Shown here in pieces: positions 18,076-27,069 of a stretch of 64,000 bases of DNA. The position numbers and the translations under genes are program-made. Numbering within the stretch: the stretch's first letter is position 1; the number at the start of each line of letters is the position of its first letter. The notes beneath the pieces are model-generated. The model had not been told where the DNA came from and did no database searches. It saw only the letters and a program-made list of their open reading frames with translations. Source of the DNA: Alphaproteobacteria bacterium (lineage in GTDB: Bacteria; Pseudomonadota; Alphaproteobacteria; Oceanibaculales; Oceanibaculaceae); the NCBI GenBank assembly GCA_018823745.1, contig JAHJHR010000002.1, forward strand, positions 1 through 64,000, in the 5' to 3' direction.

Positions 18076-18803
18076 ACGCCGATGATCTCGACCTGGCCGG
18101 TCCCCAGATGATACAGGCCACCGACGACGTTGATCTCGCCCCGCTCGGCATAATGCGACAGCAGCGGCGCTGCGGTGCGCAGGCGTTCGACATTCTCGCG
18201 GACATTCTCGATGATCGACGCCGCCGCCATCTCGGCCGGGGGCAGCATGCCCTTTTCCGCCTTCACGCGCTCGACCGCGGGCAGCACTTGGGCGACCAGC
18301 TTCGGCAGGCTGCCGGGCAGCACTGTCGCGTTCCTCGCCACCTCGACGGCGGCGCTCAAGGCGCCGCAGCTCGTATGACCCAACACCATGATCAGCGAGG
18401 CGCCCAGAAACTCGACGCCATATTCGATGGTCGCCAGCGAATCGACGGTCACGTAATTGCCCGCAACCCGCGTGACGAACAGATCGCCCGGCCGCTGGTC
18501 GAAGGCGAATTCCGGGGTGATCCGCGAATCGGCGCAGCTCAGGATGATCGCAAAAGGGGACTGCCCGGTGGTCAGCGCCGCCCGGCCCGGCACATAGCTC
18601 AGCGCATTCGGCTGGTTGGCGACATAGCGCGCATTGCCGGCCATCAGGCTGTTCAGCGCCTCGCTCGCATTCAGCCGGGAGGTCGGACGCGCGCCGGACG
18701 CCGCCAGGCTGGAGCGCGGCAGCCCCGCCATCAACCCCAGCCCCGCCCCGCCCAGAGCCCCGAGAATCGCCTTGCGGCGCGACAGAATGAAATGAGTGCT
18801 CAT
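18072..18803 (-). CDS. Tat-exported beta-class carbonic anhydrase
   Basis: A 243-residue beta-carbonic anhydrase with all zinc and catalytic residues: C90, D92, R94 in CADSR, then H143 and C146 in HTSC. The N-terminus carries a twin-arginine signal (SRRKAIL, residues 8-14, then a hydrophobic run and AASGA), so the enzyme should fold in the cytoplasm and act in the periplasm. It interconverts CO2 and bicarbonate. It stands alone, convergent with rsmA. The window also has a SulP transporter (61.9 kb), but no direct link is shown. Confidence 0.93.
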   Translation of the reverse strand: MSTHFILSRRKAILGALGGAGLGLMAGLPRSSLAASGARPTSRLNASEALNSLMAGNARYVANQPNALSYVPGRAALTTGQSPFAIILSCADSRITPEFAFDQRPGDLFVTRVAGNYVTVDSLATIEYGVEFLGASLIMVLGHTSCGALSAAVEVARNATVLPGSLPKLVAQVLPAVERVKAEKGMLPPAEMAAASIIENVRENVERLRTAAPLLSHYAERGEINVVGGLYHLGTGQVEIIGV

Positions 18804-18970
18804 GGTTATTCCTCCTCAATAAGGATACCCAAATAATCATAACGCATGATGCTGCGCGGTATAATTTTAAATTAACGCAGGCCGGCATTCGTCTTTACCC
18901 AGCTTGCGGTCTTCTCTCTGCCGGGACTAAGCTGCCCTCCTTTCCTCCACTCGGCAAACGGACAGGTTTC

Positions 18971-20374
18971 ATGAGCAGACAAGCGGCGATCGCGGATGCG
19001 GTGGCACAACTCGACAATGGCGTTTTCCTGAAGGATCTGGCGCGCCGGGTGGCGATTCCGACCGAGAGCCAGAATCCGGAGCGCAAGGATGCGCTGCTCG
19101 CCTATCTGACGGACGAGATGCAGCCGACGCTGGAAGCCATCGGCTTCACCTGCCGCATCGTGCCGAACCCGGTGTCGCATGGCGGGCCGTTCCTGATCGC
19201 CCAGCGTATCGAGGGCGCCGATCTGCCGACCGTGCTGTCCTACGGCCATGGCGATGTGATCCGGGGGCTGGAGGATCAGTGGCGTGACGGCATCACCCCC
19301 TGGGAGCTGAAGCAGGAGGGCGACAAGCTCTACGGGCGCGGCACGGCCGACAATAAGGGCCAGCATTCGATCAACATCCAGGCGCTGAAATCGGTGATCG
19401 AGACACGCGGCAGCCTGGGCTTCAACTGCAAGCTGCTGATCGAGACCGGCGAGGAGACCGGCTCCCCCGGCCTGCGCCTTCTGTGCGAGCAGGAGAGCGA
19501 GGCGCTGTCCGCCGATCTGCTGCTGGCCTCCGACGGGCCGCGCTTGCAGCCGGGCCGGCCGACGATCTTCCTGGGCGCGCGCGGCAATTTCAATTTCGAC
19601 ATGTGGCTGGAGCTGCGCGAGGGCGCGCATCATTCCGGCAATTGGGGCGGGCTGCTGGCCGATCCCGGCGTGATCCTGTCGCATGCCATCGCCTCGATCT
19701 GCTCGCCGACCGGCAAGATTCTGGTTGATGGCTTCCTGCCGACGCCGATCCCCAATTCGGTGCGCGTCGCTCTGGCCGACTGCACCGTCGATGGCGGCGA
19801 GGACGGCCCGGCCGTCGATGAATGGTGGGGTGAGCCGGGCATGACCCCGGCTGAGCGCGTCTATGGCTGGAACAGCTTCGACGTGCTGGCCTTCAAGACC
19901 GGCAATCCGGAGCGCCCGGTCAACGCCATCCCGCCCTCGGCCAAGGCGCATTGCCAGATCCGCTTCGTGGTCGGCAGCGATCCGGAGAATTTCCTTCCCT
20001 CCTTGCGCAAGCATCTGGATGCGCGCGGCTTCCCGATGATCCAGCTGGCCCCCAGCCGTGACGCCTATTTCCAGGCCACGAGGCTGGACCCGGAAGACCC
20101 GTGGGTGAAATGGGCGGTCGGCTCGATCCAGTCCACTTTGGGCGTGAAGCCGGCGATCCTGCCCAATCTCGGCGGCTCGCTGCCGAACGACATCTTCACC
20201 GAGGTGCTGAAGCTGCCGACCGTGTGGGTGCCGCATTCCTACGCCTCCTGCTCCCAGCACGCGCCGGACGAGCACGCCCTGCTGCCGATCATCCGCGAAG
20301 GCCTGCAGATGATGGCCGGCCTGTTCTGGGATCTCGGCGAAGGCACCGGCGTTCCGGCCAAACGGGCGGCGTAA
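18971..20374 (+). CDS. M20 family metallopeptidase
   Basis: A 467-residue zinc peptidase of the M20 (ArgE/DapE/carboxypeptidase) superfamily. First metal site GHGDV and GRGTADNKG (about residues 93-130), catalytic ETGEETGS (Glu pair about 158-163), a dimerisation domain inserted around 210-330, and a late metal His in the HAPDEH region. The first metal motif reads SYGHGDV in place of the more usual GHxDVV. The substrate cannot be told; acyl-amino acids or dipeptides are typical. It is a single gene, divergent from carbonic anhydrase. Confidence 0.87.
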   Translation: MSRQAAIADAVAQLDNGVFLKDLARRVAIPTESQNPERKDALLAYLTDEMQPTLEAIGFTCRIVPNPVSHGGPFLIAQRIEGADLPTVLSYGHGDVIRGLEDQWRDGITPWELKQEGDKLYGRGTADNKGQHSINIQALKSVIETRGSLGFNCKLLIETGEETGSPGLRLLCEQESEALSADLLLASDGPRLQPGRPTIFLGARGNFNFDMWLELREGAHHSGNWGGLLADPGVILSHAIASICSPTGKILVDGFLPTPIPNSVRVALADCTVDGGEDGPAVDEWWGEPGMTPAERVYGWNSFDVLAFKTGNPERPVNAIPPSAKAHCQIRFVVGSDPENFLPSLRKHLDARGFPMIQLAPSRDAYFQATRLDPEDPWVKWAVGSIQSTLGVKPAILPNLGGSLPNDIFTEVLKLPTVWVPHSYASCSQHAPDEHALLPIIREGLQMMAGLFWDLGEGTGVPAKRAA

Positions 20375-20395
20375 CAGCCGCTCCTCTTTCCCTTG

Positions 20396-20422
20396 CCATG
20401 CCCGGGCTTGCCCTGGGCATGG
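20396..20422 (+). terminator. possible terminator after the M20 peptidase gene
   Basis: CCATGCCC (20396-20403) pairs perfectly with GGGCATGG (20415-20422), with further pairing inside. Only a weak T-containing stretch (CGTCTTGTCT) follows, so its strength is uncertain. Confidence 0.4.
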
Positions 20423-20480
20423 CAGCCCGTCTTGTCTCCCGCGCCGGCTTCGGGCTATCAATGCCCGACCGTGCTCACGT

Positions 20481-20567
20481 GCCCGCTTGGCGGAACCGGT
20501 AGACGCAGCAGACTTAAAATCTGTTTTCCGTATGGAAGTGCCGGTTCGAGTCCGGCAGCGGGCACCA
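20481..20567 (+). tRNA. tRNA-Leu (anticodon TAA)
   Basis: A complete 87-base tRNA with a long variable arm. The acceptor arms GCCCGCT (20481-20487) and AGCGGGC (20557-20563) pair perfectly, then discriminator A and an encoded CCA (20565-20567). The anticodon loop CTTAAAA places TAA at 20515-20517. The T arm has GGTTCGAGTCC. The class II variable arm fits leucine. It reads UUA codons (and UUG by wobble), rare in this GC-rich genome. Confidence 0.97.
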
Positions 20568-20575
20568 TTTCTCTC

Positions 20576-20605
20576 GATTGTCGCCGAAATGGCGACAATC
20601 TGTTT
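20576..20605 (+). terminator. terminator of tRNA-Leu
   Basis: A perfect 10-bp stem (GATTGTCGCC at 20576-20585 with GGCGACAATC at 20591-20600) with a 5-base loop, followed by TGTTT, starts 9 bases after the tRNA 3' end. Confidence 0.75.
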
Positions 20606-20702
20606 CCCTGAACCCGGATTGTGTCCCTCGGTGAAGAGCGTATCTTCAGCGGCAACGGGCGACGTCGTGCCGCCCCCCGATCCGATATGGAGGGTTTGAG
20701 AG

Positions 20703-21131
20703 ATGTCGAACACACACACTGTCGCCTATGCCGCCCTTATTACCCGGCTGTCGCTGGGCCTCATGTATCTGTCGCATGGCCTGCTGAAGCTGCTGGTCTT
20801 CACCCCGGCCGGGACGGCGAAGTTCTTCGTGTCGCTGGGCCTGCCGGAAGCTCTTGGCTATTTGACGATCCTGGCAGAGGTCGGCGGCGGGTTGCTGCTG
20901 ATCCTGGGCGTCGGCACAAGGGTCGTGTCGGCTGCGCTGATCCCGGCCCTGCTGGGCGCACTGTTCCTGGTCCATGCCGATAAGGGCTGGCTGTTCTCCG
21001 CCCCGGGTGGTGGCTGGGAATACCCGGCCTTCCTGATCGCAACCTCGGTTGTGGCCATCCTGCTGGGCAATGGCGCCTATGCGCTGGCCGACCGGGTGCC
21101 GGTCTTGCAGCGGGTCCGCCTCGCCTCGTAA
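20703..21131 (+). CDS. DoxX family membrane protein
   Basis: A 142-residue protein with four hydrophobic segments and the DoxX family pattern: LITRLSLGLMYLSHGLLKLLVF near the N-terminus, then AEVGGGLLLILGVGTRVVSAALI. DoxX-type proteins are small inner-membrane proteins linked in some bacteria to redox or sulfur metabolism; the role here is unknown. A GGAGG ribosome binding site precedes the ATG. It is followed by its own terminator and then by a dioxygenase gene. Confidence 0.85.
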   Translation: MSNTHTVAYAALITRLSLGLMYLSHGLLKLLVFTPAGTAKFFVSLGLPEALGYLTILAEVGGGLLLILGVGTRVVSAALIPALLGALFLVHADKGWLFSAPGGGWEYPAFLIATSVVAILLGNGAYALADRVPVLQRVRLAS

Positions 21132-21154
21132 ACCGGCGACAGACACGCAATGAC

Positions 21155-21182
21155 AGGGCGGGTCGCAAGGCCCGCCCTTTTG
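21155..21182 (+). terminator. terminator after doxX
   Basis: AGGGCGGG (21155-21162) pairs perfectly with CCCGCCCT (21171-21178) around an 8-base loop, followed by a T run. Confidence 0.8.
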
Positions 21183-21197
21183 CTTTGAGGATCGATC

Positions 21198-21974
21198 ATG
21201 ATTTACCCCGCGATCTTCGTTTCCCATGGCTCGCCGATGCTGGCGCTCCAGGACGGGCCGGCGCATCGCTTCCTGAAGGCCTATGGCCAGCAGATCGGCA
21301 CACCCGCTGCCATTCTCTGCGTCTCGGCGCATTGGGAGCAGAAGCAGCCCACCGTGGCGACCACGGCGGAGCCGGAAACCATCCATGATTTCGGCGGCTT
21401 CCCGCAGGCGCTGTTCGATATCCGCTATCCTGCCCCCGGCGCGCCGGAGACTGCCGCGCGGGCGCAGGCATTGCTGCGCGACGCCGGCTTCGAGGCCGGC
21501 GCGGATCCGCTTCGCGGGCTCGATCACGGGGCCTGGGTGCCGCTGCATCTGATGTATCCGGAGGCCGATGTGCCGGTCTTCCAGGTCTCGGTCCAGACTG
21601 GGCATGGCCCCGAGCATCACCTGAAACTGGGCGCTGCCTTGCGGCCGCTCCGCGCGGAGGGCGTGCTGGTCCTCGGCTCCGGCAGTCTGACGCATAATCT
21701 GCGCGCCTTCTTCACACAGGACAGGTCCGGGCCAGCGCCGGGCTGGGTCACCGGCTTTGTCGACTGGACCGAGCAGGCGCTGGCCGAGGGCCGCACCGCC
21801 GATCTGCTGGCCTATCGCAGCCTGGCGCCCCATGCGGTGCAAAACCACCCGACGGAGGAGCATTTCCTGCCGCTTTTCGCCGCCATGGGCGCCAGCGATA
21901 CGGGCATCGGCCGTCGTGTCCATCACAGCATCGACAGCGCCGTGCTGGCGATGGATGTGTATGAATTTGACTGA
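21198..21974 (+). CDS. DODA-type extradiol dioxygenase
   Basis: A 258-residue class III extradiol ring-cleavage dioxygenase of the YgiD/4,5-DOPA dioxygenase type. Putative metal ligands and conserved blocks: FVSHGSPML (His10), VSAHWE, GLDHGAWVPL, and GSGSLTHNLRAF. Members open catechol-like rings with iron or zinc; the physiological substrate of the bacterial enzymes is mostly unknown. It starts 16 bp after the doxX terminator. It is convergent with the aminotransferase gene, with only 3 bp between stops. Confidence 0.88.
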   Translation: MIYPAIFVSHGSPMLALQDGPAHRFLKAYGQQIGTPAAILCVSAHWEQKQPTVATTAEPETIHDFGGFPQALFDIRYPAPGAPETAARAQALLRDAGFEAGADPLRGLDHGAWVPLHLMYPEADVPVFQVSVQTGHGPEHHLKLGAALRPLRAEGVLVLGSGSLTHNLRAFFTQDRSGPAPGWVTGFVDWTEQALAEGRTADLLAYRSLAPHAVQNHPTEEHFLPLFAAMGASDTGIGRRVHHSIDSAVLAMDVYEFD

Positions 21975-21977
21975 CGC

Positions 21978-23300
21978 CTAGCCGGCGCTTTGCGCGATCA
22001 GGCTCTTGCGGCTTTCCAGCATGTCGGTGAAGGCGGCGACGAAGCGGTCGATATCGGCATCCTCCATCGGCAGTGACAAATTGATCATGCCGCGCCGGGC
22101 GATGTACTGGCCCTTGGCCAGCAGGTCGAAATGCAGCAGGTCGCGCAGCGCCTTCGGCATGGCGGCGACATCGGCGGGCCGGCGGATCGGACCGGCGGTC
22201 GCGTGCAGGCACATCATCGAGCCCTGGCCGGTCACCTGCACCGGCAGGTTCAGCCGCTCGGCGGCGGCGTTCAGGCGCTGGCGCAGCTTGTCGCCGCGCC
22301 GGTTCAGCAGGGTGGCCGCCTTCGGGCTATATATCTGGGTCAGCCCGGCCAGCCCGGCCGCCATGGTCAGGATATTGTTGTTGAAGGTGCCGGCATGCGA
22401 CCAGGCATCGGCGCGGCGCGGGTCGAACCGGTCCATGATATCGGCCCGGCCGCCAAACGCGCCGAAGGTCAGCCCGCCGCCGAGATACTTGCCAAGCGTC
22501 ACCAGATCCGGCGTCAGCCCGAGCACACCATGCAGCCCGCCGGGTGCCAGGCGCGAGGTCATGACCTCGTCGAACACCAGCAGCGCGCCGGTCTTTTCCG
22601 TGGCAGCGCGCAAAGCCTGCAGAAATTCCGGCGTGGCCGGGATGCAGCCGCCGGAGCCCAGCATCGGCTCGACGATGACAGCGGCCAGGCTGGCCCCTTC
22701 CTGCTCGATCAGGGCGACCGCCCCCTCGATGTCGTTGTAGTCCGCCATCACCATCGGGAAGGGCGCGTTCAGCGGGTTCGGCCCGGCGAAATACAGCACC
22801 CCGCCATGATAGCCGCCCCGGAAGGCCATCACCTTCTCGCGCCCTGTCGCCCCCCGCGCCGCCGACAAGGCGAAGAGATTGGCCTCGGTCCCGGAATTGC
22901 AGAACCGGATGCGCTCGACCGCCGGGAAGCGCTCGCACAGCGCAGCGGCAAAGCTGGCTTCCAGCAGATTGGGGCCGCCCAGCACGATGCCTTCCGACAG
23001 CGCCGCCTCGACCGCGCCCTGGATGATCGGGTTGGAATGGCCGTACAGGCCGGCCGTGTATTCGACCAGAAAGTCGGTGTATTCGTGATCGTCGGCGTCC
23101 CAGACCCGGCAACCCTCGCCGCGCGACAGGGTCAGCGGAAACGGGCCGTAGAACAGCACGGTGCGGGTATTGCCGCCGGGCATCACCTCGGCGGCACGGG
23201 CATGCAGGCGCTGGCTGGCCGGGTTGGCGGCGACGAAGCGTTCCTCCGCCTCGCGCAGCGCCGCCTCCAGGGTGATGTTGGTGCCGGTCGCGAGACTCAT
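21978..23300 (-). CDS. PLP class III aminotransferase, glutamate-1-semialdehyde aminomutase-like
   Basis: A 440-residue PLP enzyme with the class III fold. CNSGTEAN (about 134-141), FDEV (PLP-contacting Asp244), and TLGKYLGGG with Lys271 as the Schiff-base lysine are intact. It resembles glutamate-1-semialdehyde 2,1-aminomutase-type enzymes, but its position as third gene after mtnA and a class II aldolase argues for a catabolic or salvage aldehyde substrate instead of haem synthesis. A gap of 12 bp separates it from the aldolase gene. The true substrate is open. Confidence 0.87.
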   Translation of the reverse strand: MSLATGTNITLEAALREAEERFVAANPASQRLHARAAEVMPGGNTRTVLFYGPFPLTLSRGEGCRVWDADDHEYTDFLVEYTAGLYGHSNPIIQGAVEAALSEGIVLGGPNLLEASFAAALCERFPAVERIRFCNSGTEANLFALSAARGATGREKVMAFRGGYHGGVLYFAGPNPLNAPFPMVMADYNDIEGAVALIEQEGASLAAVIVEPMLGSGGCIPATPEFLQALRAATEKTGALLVFDEVMTSRLAPGGLHGVLGLTPDLVTLGKYLGGGLTFGAFGGRADIMDRFDPRRADAWSHAGTFNNNILTMAAGLAGLTQIYSPKAATLLNRRGDKLRQRLNAAAERLNLPVQVTGQGSMMCLHATAGPIRRPADVAAMPKALRDLLHFDLLAKGQYIARRGMINLSLPMEDADIDRFVAAFTDMLESRKSLIAQSAG

Positions 23301-23312
23301 GGGAAGCTCCCT

Positions 23313-23966
23313 TTATTCCGGTGATTGCCCGTAGCGCATCCGTCCGAAGCGTTCCAGCACCGCCGCCATCTCCGCATCCGACAGGAGGTTGGGCTGGCCG
23401 ATCTGCAGCGCCCGCCAATATTGCGCGGCCAGCGTCTCAACCTCAACGGCAAGATCGAGGGCCTGGCCGATACTTGCCTCCAGACAGATCATGCCGTGAT
23501 TGCCCAGCAGGCAGGCCTTGCGACCCTCCAGCGCCGCCACCGCATGGTCGGACAGCGCCTGCGTACCGAAGGTGGCATAGGGGGCGCAGCGGATATCCGC
23601 TGCGCCGGCCACCGCCACCATGTAGTGAAAGGCCGGTATGCCCTTGCCGAGACAGGCCAGGGTGGTCGCAAATATCGAATGCGTGTGCAGGATCGCCCCG
23701 GCATCGGGCCGGGCCTTCATGATGTCCAGATGGAAGCGCCACTCGCTGGAGGGAAGGCGCGGGCCGGTGGGCGTGCCATCCCAGTCCAGTGCCACGATAT
23801 CGGCAGGCTGCATCGCCTCATAAGCCAGGCTGGACGGCGTAACCAGCAGCCCGGACCCGTCCGGCAGGCGGATGCTGGCATTGCCGGATTTGCCCTGGTT
23901 GATGCCCAGCCCGTTCATCTTCCGGCAGGCATCGATCAGCGCCTGCCTCAGACCCTGCTCGGTCAT
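23313..23966 (-). CDS. class II aldolase, candidate 5-deoxy/5-methylthio-ribulose-1-phosphate aldolase
   Basis: A 217-residue class II aldolase/adducin-fold protein. The metal ligands are His94 and His96 in ILHTHS and His157 in LGNHGMI, with Glu75 as likely catalytic acid. Two roles are possible next to mtnA: MtnB dehydratase of the classical methionine salvage pathway, or the aldolase of the DHAP shunt (R. rubrum Ald2 type) that splits methylthioribulose-1-phosphate to DHAP and methylthioacetaldehyde. No mtnC or mtnD is present nearby, which favours the aldolase. It overlaps mtnA by 4 bp. Confidence 0.83.
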   Translation of the reverse strand: MTEQGLRQALIDACRKMNGLGINQGKSGNASIRLPDGSGLLVTPSSLAYEAMQPADIVALDWDGTPTGPRLPSSEWRFHLDIMKARPDAGAILHTHSIFATTLACLGKGIPAFHYMVAVAGAADIRCAPYATFGTQALSDHAVAALEGRKACLLGNHGMICLEASIGQALDLAVEVETLAAQYWRALQIGQPNLLSDAEMAAVLERFGRMRYGQSPE

Positions 23967-25063
23967 TCCCCGGCCGCCTTCAGCCGGCGTTCGGGAAACA
24001 GCGCCAGCAGCCCCTCGGTGCTGGCCTCGGCGATGCCGCGCTCGGTGATCAGGCCGGTGACCAGCCGCGCCGGTGTCACGTCGAAGGCCGGGTTGGCGAC
24101 GGCGCTGCCCTGCGGGGTGATCCGCACCGGCAGCACGCTACCCTCCTCACTCTGGCCCCAGATATGGGTGACCTCCCGCCCGTCGCGTTCCTCGATGGGA
24201 ATAGCAGCGCCGTCGGGCAGCGACCAGTCGATGGTCGGCGACGGCAGGGCGACATAAAAGGGCACGCTATTGTCCCGCGCCGCCAGCGCCTTCAGATAAG
24301 TGCCGATCTTGTTGCACACATCGCCATTCGCGGTGGTCCGGTCGGTGCCGACGATCACCATGTCGACATCGCCGCGCTGCATCAGATGGCCGCCGGCATT
24401 ATCGGCGATCACCGTATGCGGCACGCCGTGATTGACCATCTCCCACGCCGTGAGGCTGGCGCCCTGGTTGCGCGGCCTTGTCTCATCGACCCAGACATGG
24501 ACCGGGATACCGGCATCATGCGCCTGGTAGATCGGTGATGTCGCCGTGCCCCAATCCACCGTCGCCAGCCAGCCGGCATTGCAATGGGTCAGGATATTCA
24601 CCGGCCTGCCGGGTCGCGCCAGTTTCTCGATCATGCCAAGCCCGTGACGGCCGATGGCGTGGTTCATCGCCACATCTTCCTCGGCGATATGGCCCGCCCG
24701 CTCGAAAGCGGCGGCAGCGCGCGCCGCTTCCGGCAGCGGGGTGAGGACGGATTTCATATCCTCCAGCGCCCAGCGCAGATTGATTGCCGTCGGCCGGGTC
24801 GCCGCCAGCACATCGCACGCCTTGGCCAGTGCCACATCCGAGGCCTCGCGGCGCAGTGCGAGCCACACCCCATAGGCCGCCGTGGCGCCGATCAGCGGCG
24901 CGCCGCGCACCAGCATGGCGCGGATCGCCAGCGCGGCTTCCTCCAGCGTTTCCAGCCGGACAAGCGCGAAATCATGCGGCAGGCGCGTCTGGTCGATGAT
25001 CTCGACCGCCGATCCGTCCTGCGTCACGCGGATCGGCCGCATCGGCACGCCTTGAACCCGCAT
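23963..25063 (-). CDS. mtnA: S-methyl-5-thioribose-1-phosphate isomerase
   Basis: A 366-residue aldose-ketose isomerase related to eIF2B. Motifs: [31 protein letters not shown] (catalytic Cys), and [19 protein letters not shown] (catalytic Asp). It converts methylthioribose-1-phosphate to methylthioribulose-1-phosphate and, in some bacteria, the 5-deoxy analogue. AGGGAG lies 8 bases before the ATG at 25063, favouring it over a second ATG at 25042. It is the first gene of a three-gene unit and divergent from purB. Confidence 0.95.
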   Translation of the reverse strand: MRVQGVPMRPIRVTQDGSAVEIIDQTRLPHDFALVRLETLEEAALAIRAMLVRGAPLIGATAAYGVWLALRREASDVALAKACDVLAATRPTAINLRWALEDMKSVLTPLPEAARAAAAFERAGHIAEEDVAMNHAIGRHGLGMIEKLARPGRPVNILTHCNAGWLATVDWGTATSPIYQAHDAGIPVHVWVDETRPRNQGASLTAWEMVNHGVPHTVIADNAGGHLMQRGDVDMVIVGTDRTTANGDVCNKIGTYLKALAARDNSVPFYVALPSPTIDWSLPDGAAIPIEERDGREVTHIWGQSEEGSVLPVRITPQGSAVANPAFDVTPARLVTGLITERGIAEASTEGLLALFPERRLKAAGE

Positions 25064-25182
25064 GGTATTTCTCCCTCTGTTCCGGCTGCATCATAGGGTA
25101 AATGAATTCACCCGTGCAGGCTTGCGCGAGATTGCTATACTCCGTCCGCCTGTTTTTCCCTGACGCAACGTGAAGAAATCCC

Positions 25183-26484
25183 ATGATCCCGCGCTATTCC
25201 CGCCCGGCCATGACCGCCATCTGGGCGCCCGAGAACCGTTTCCGCATCTGGTTCGAGATCGAGGCGCACGCCACCGACGCGCTGGCCGAGCTGGGCGTGG
25301 TACCGAAGGAAGCCGCCAAGGCGATCTGGGAGCGCGGGCGCGGCAAGGTCGACCCCGCCCGCATCGACGAGATCGAGCGCGAGGTGAAGCATGACGTCAT
25401 CGCCTTCCTGACCAACCTGGCCGAGCATGTCGGTGAGGAAGCCCGCTTCGTCCATCAGGGCATGACCTCCTCCGACGTGCTGGACACCTGCCTGTCGGTG
25501 CAGCTGGCCGAGGCGACGGATATCCTGCTGGAGGATATCGACCAGCTGCTGGCCGCGCTGAAGCGCCGGGCCTATGAATACAAGGATGTGGTCTGCATGG
25601 GCCGCAGCCACGGCATCCATGCCGAGCCGGTGACCTTCGGGCTGAAGCTGGCCACCTTCTATGCCGAGTTCAAGCGCAACCGCGACCGGCTGGCCGCCGC
25701 GCGCGAGGAGATCGCCACCTGTGCGATTTCCGGCGCGGTCGGCACCTTCGCCAATATCGACCCGCGCGTCGAAGCCCATGTCGCCAAGCAGCTGGGGCTG
25801 AAAATCGAGCCGATCTCCACCCAGGTGATCCCGCGCGACCGGCATGCGATGTATTTCGCCACGCTGGGCGTGATCGCCAGCTCCATCGAGCATCTGGCCA
25901 TCGAGATCCGCCATCTGCAACGCACCGAAGTGCGCGAGGCGGAGGAGTATTTCTCGCCCGGCCAGAAGGGCAGCTCGGCGATGCCGCACAAGCGCAACCC
26001 GGTGCTGACCGAGAATCTGACCGGCCTCGCCCGGCTGGTGCGCGGCATGGCGATCCCGGCGATGGAGAATGTCGCCCTGTGGCACGAGCGCGACATCAGC
26101 CATTCCTCGGTGGAACGAATGATCGCCCCCGATGCCACGGTGACGCTGGATTTCGCACTCGCGCGCCTGACCGGCGTGATCGACAAGCTGGTGGTCTATC
26201 CCGACGCCATCGACAAGAATCTGAACCAGCTGGGCGGGCTGGTGTTCTCGCAGCGCGTACTGCTGGCGCTAACGCAAGCCGGGGCCAGCCGCGAGGATTC
26301 CTACCGCCTCGTGCAGCGCAACGCCATGCAGGTCTGGGAAAAGGGCGCCAACTTCCTCGATTTGCTGAAGGCCGATGCCGATGTGACGGCGAAGCTGTCC
26401 CCCTCCACCCTCGAGACGCTGTTCGACATGGGCTACCACACCAAGCATGTCGACACGATCTTCGCCCGGGTGTTTGGGGAGTAA
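25183..26484 (+). CDS. purB: adenylosuccinate lyase
   Basis: A 433-residue member of the fumarase/aspartase superfamily that acts twice in purine synthesis (SAICAR to AICAR, adenylosuccinate to AMP). Visible: the TSSDVLDTC loop, GRSHGIHAEPVTFG (catalytic His) and the superfamily signature SSAMPHKRNP. It begins a purine region, though purC lies 1.4 kb further on after two unrelated genes. Confidence 0.96.
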   Translation: MIPRYSRPAMTAIWAPENRFRIWFEIEAHATDALAELGVVPKEAAKAIWERGRGKVDPARIDEIEREVKHDVIAFLTNLAEHVGEEARFVHQGMTSSDVLDTCLSVQLAEATDILLEDIDQLLAALKRRAYEYKDVVCMGRSHGIHAEPVTFGLKLATFYAEFKRNRDRLAAAREEIATCAISGAVGTFANIDPRVEAHVAKQLGLKIEPISTQVIPRDRHAMYFATLGVIASSIEHLAIEIRHLQRTEVREAEEYFSPGQKGSSAMPHKRNPVLTENLTGLARLVRGMAIPAMENVALWHERDISHSSVERMIAPDATVTLDFALARLTGVIDKLVVYPDAIDKNLNQLGGLVFSQRVLLALTQAGASREDSYRLVQRNAMQVWEKGANFLDLLKADADVTAKLSPSTLETLFDMGYHTKHVDTIFARVFGE

Positions 26485-26500
26485 GGGATATCCTCCAAAG

Positions 26501-26600
26501 TGTCACCCCCGGCCTTGTGCCGGGGGTCCATGGTTCCGCTTACTGGATGTTGGTCGAGTAGGCTGAAGTTTGGATTCCTGGGACAAGCCCGGGAATGACG
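26501..26600. repeat. nested inverted repeat element, copy 1
   Basis: Two arms of about 30 bases (26501-26530 and 26571-26600) are imperfect inverted copies of one another (TGTCA... and ...TGACG ends, TCCA/TGGA inner ends). Each arm is itself a hairpin: ACCCCCGGC-CTT-GTGCCGGGGGT and ATTCCTGGG-ACA-AGCCCGGGAAT. A second copy is at 46381-46470. The hairpins follow purB and could end its transcript. Confidence 0.8.
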
Positions 26601-26614
26601 GGGGGAGTAGTGTC

Positions 26615-26935
26615 TTACTCCGTCGTCACCTGCTGCTGGGCGGTGACGAGCAATTCGTCCATCTGCTTCAAAATCTCGCGGTCGGTCATCTCGATTCCGG
26701 CAGCCTTGAAATCGGTCAGCAGCTTCTGCACTACATCGTCATGGCCGGGCTTCTCGAAATCGGATTCGACGACGCTCTTGGCGTAGTCGTCGGCAGCCGT
26801 GCCGGTTTCGCCCATCAGCTCGGCCGCCCAGAGACCGAGCAGCCGGTTGCGGCGAACGACGATCTTGAAGCGAAGCTCCGCATCATGCTTGAACTTGTTC
26901 TCGAAGGCCTGTTCGCGGTCACTGAAGGACGACAT
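26615..26935 (-). CDS. DUF1476 protein, F1F0-ATPase inhibitor (zeta subunit) family
   Basis: A 106-residue, highly helical protein starting MSSFSDREQAFENKFKHD, characteristic of DUF1476. In Paracoccus this family is the zeta subunit that inhibits ATP hydrolysis by the F1 motor, blocking rotation with its N-terminal region. The family is typical of alphaproteobacteria. It is monocistronic, convergent with purB, with the repeat element between them. Confidence 0.92.
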   Translation of the reverse strand: MSSFSDREQAFENKFKHDAELRFKIVVRRNRLLGLWAAELMGETGTAADDYAKSVVESDFEKPGHDDVVQKLLTDFKAAGIEMTDREILKQMDELLVTAQQQVTTE

Positions 26936-27069
26936 GCGCTTTCTCCGAAGTCATTTATGGTCATAGGACGCGGTCTCATGCCGCTCTCCCCATATAGGAG
27001 CATGCCCCGGCTTTCGCCAACCGGCATTGATACGAATCAACCTCTAAAATCCTTATCGGGATCGCCATT

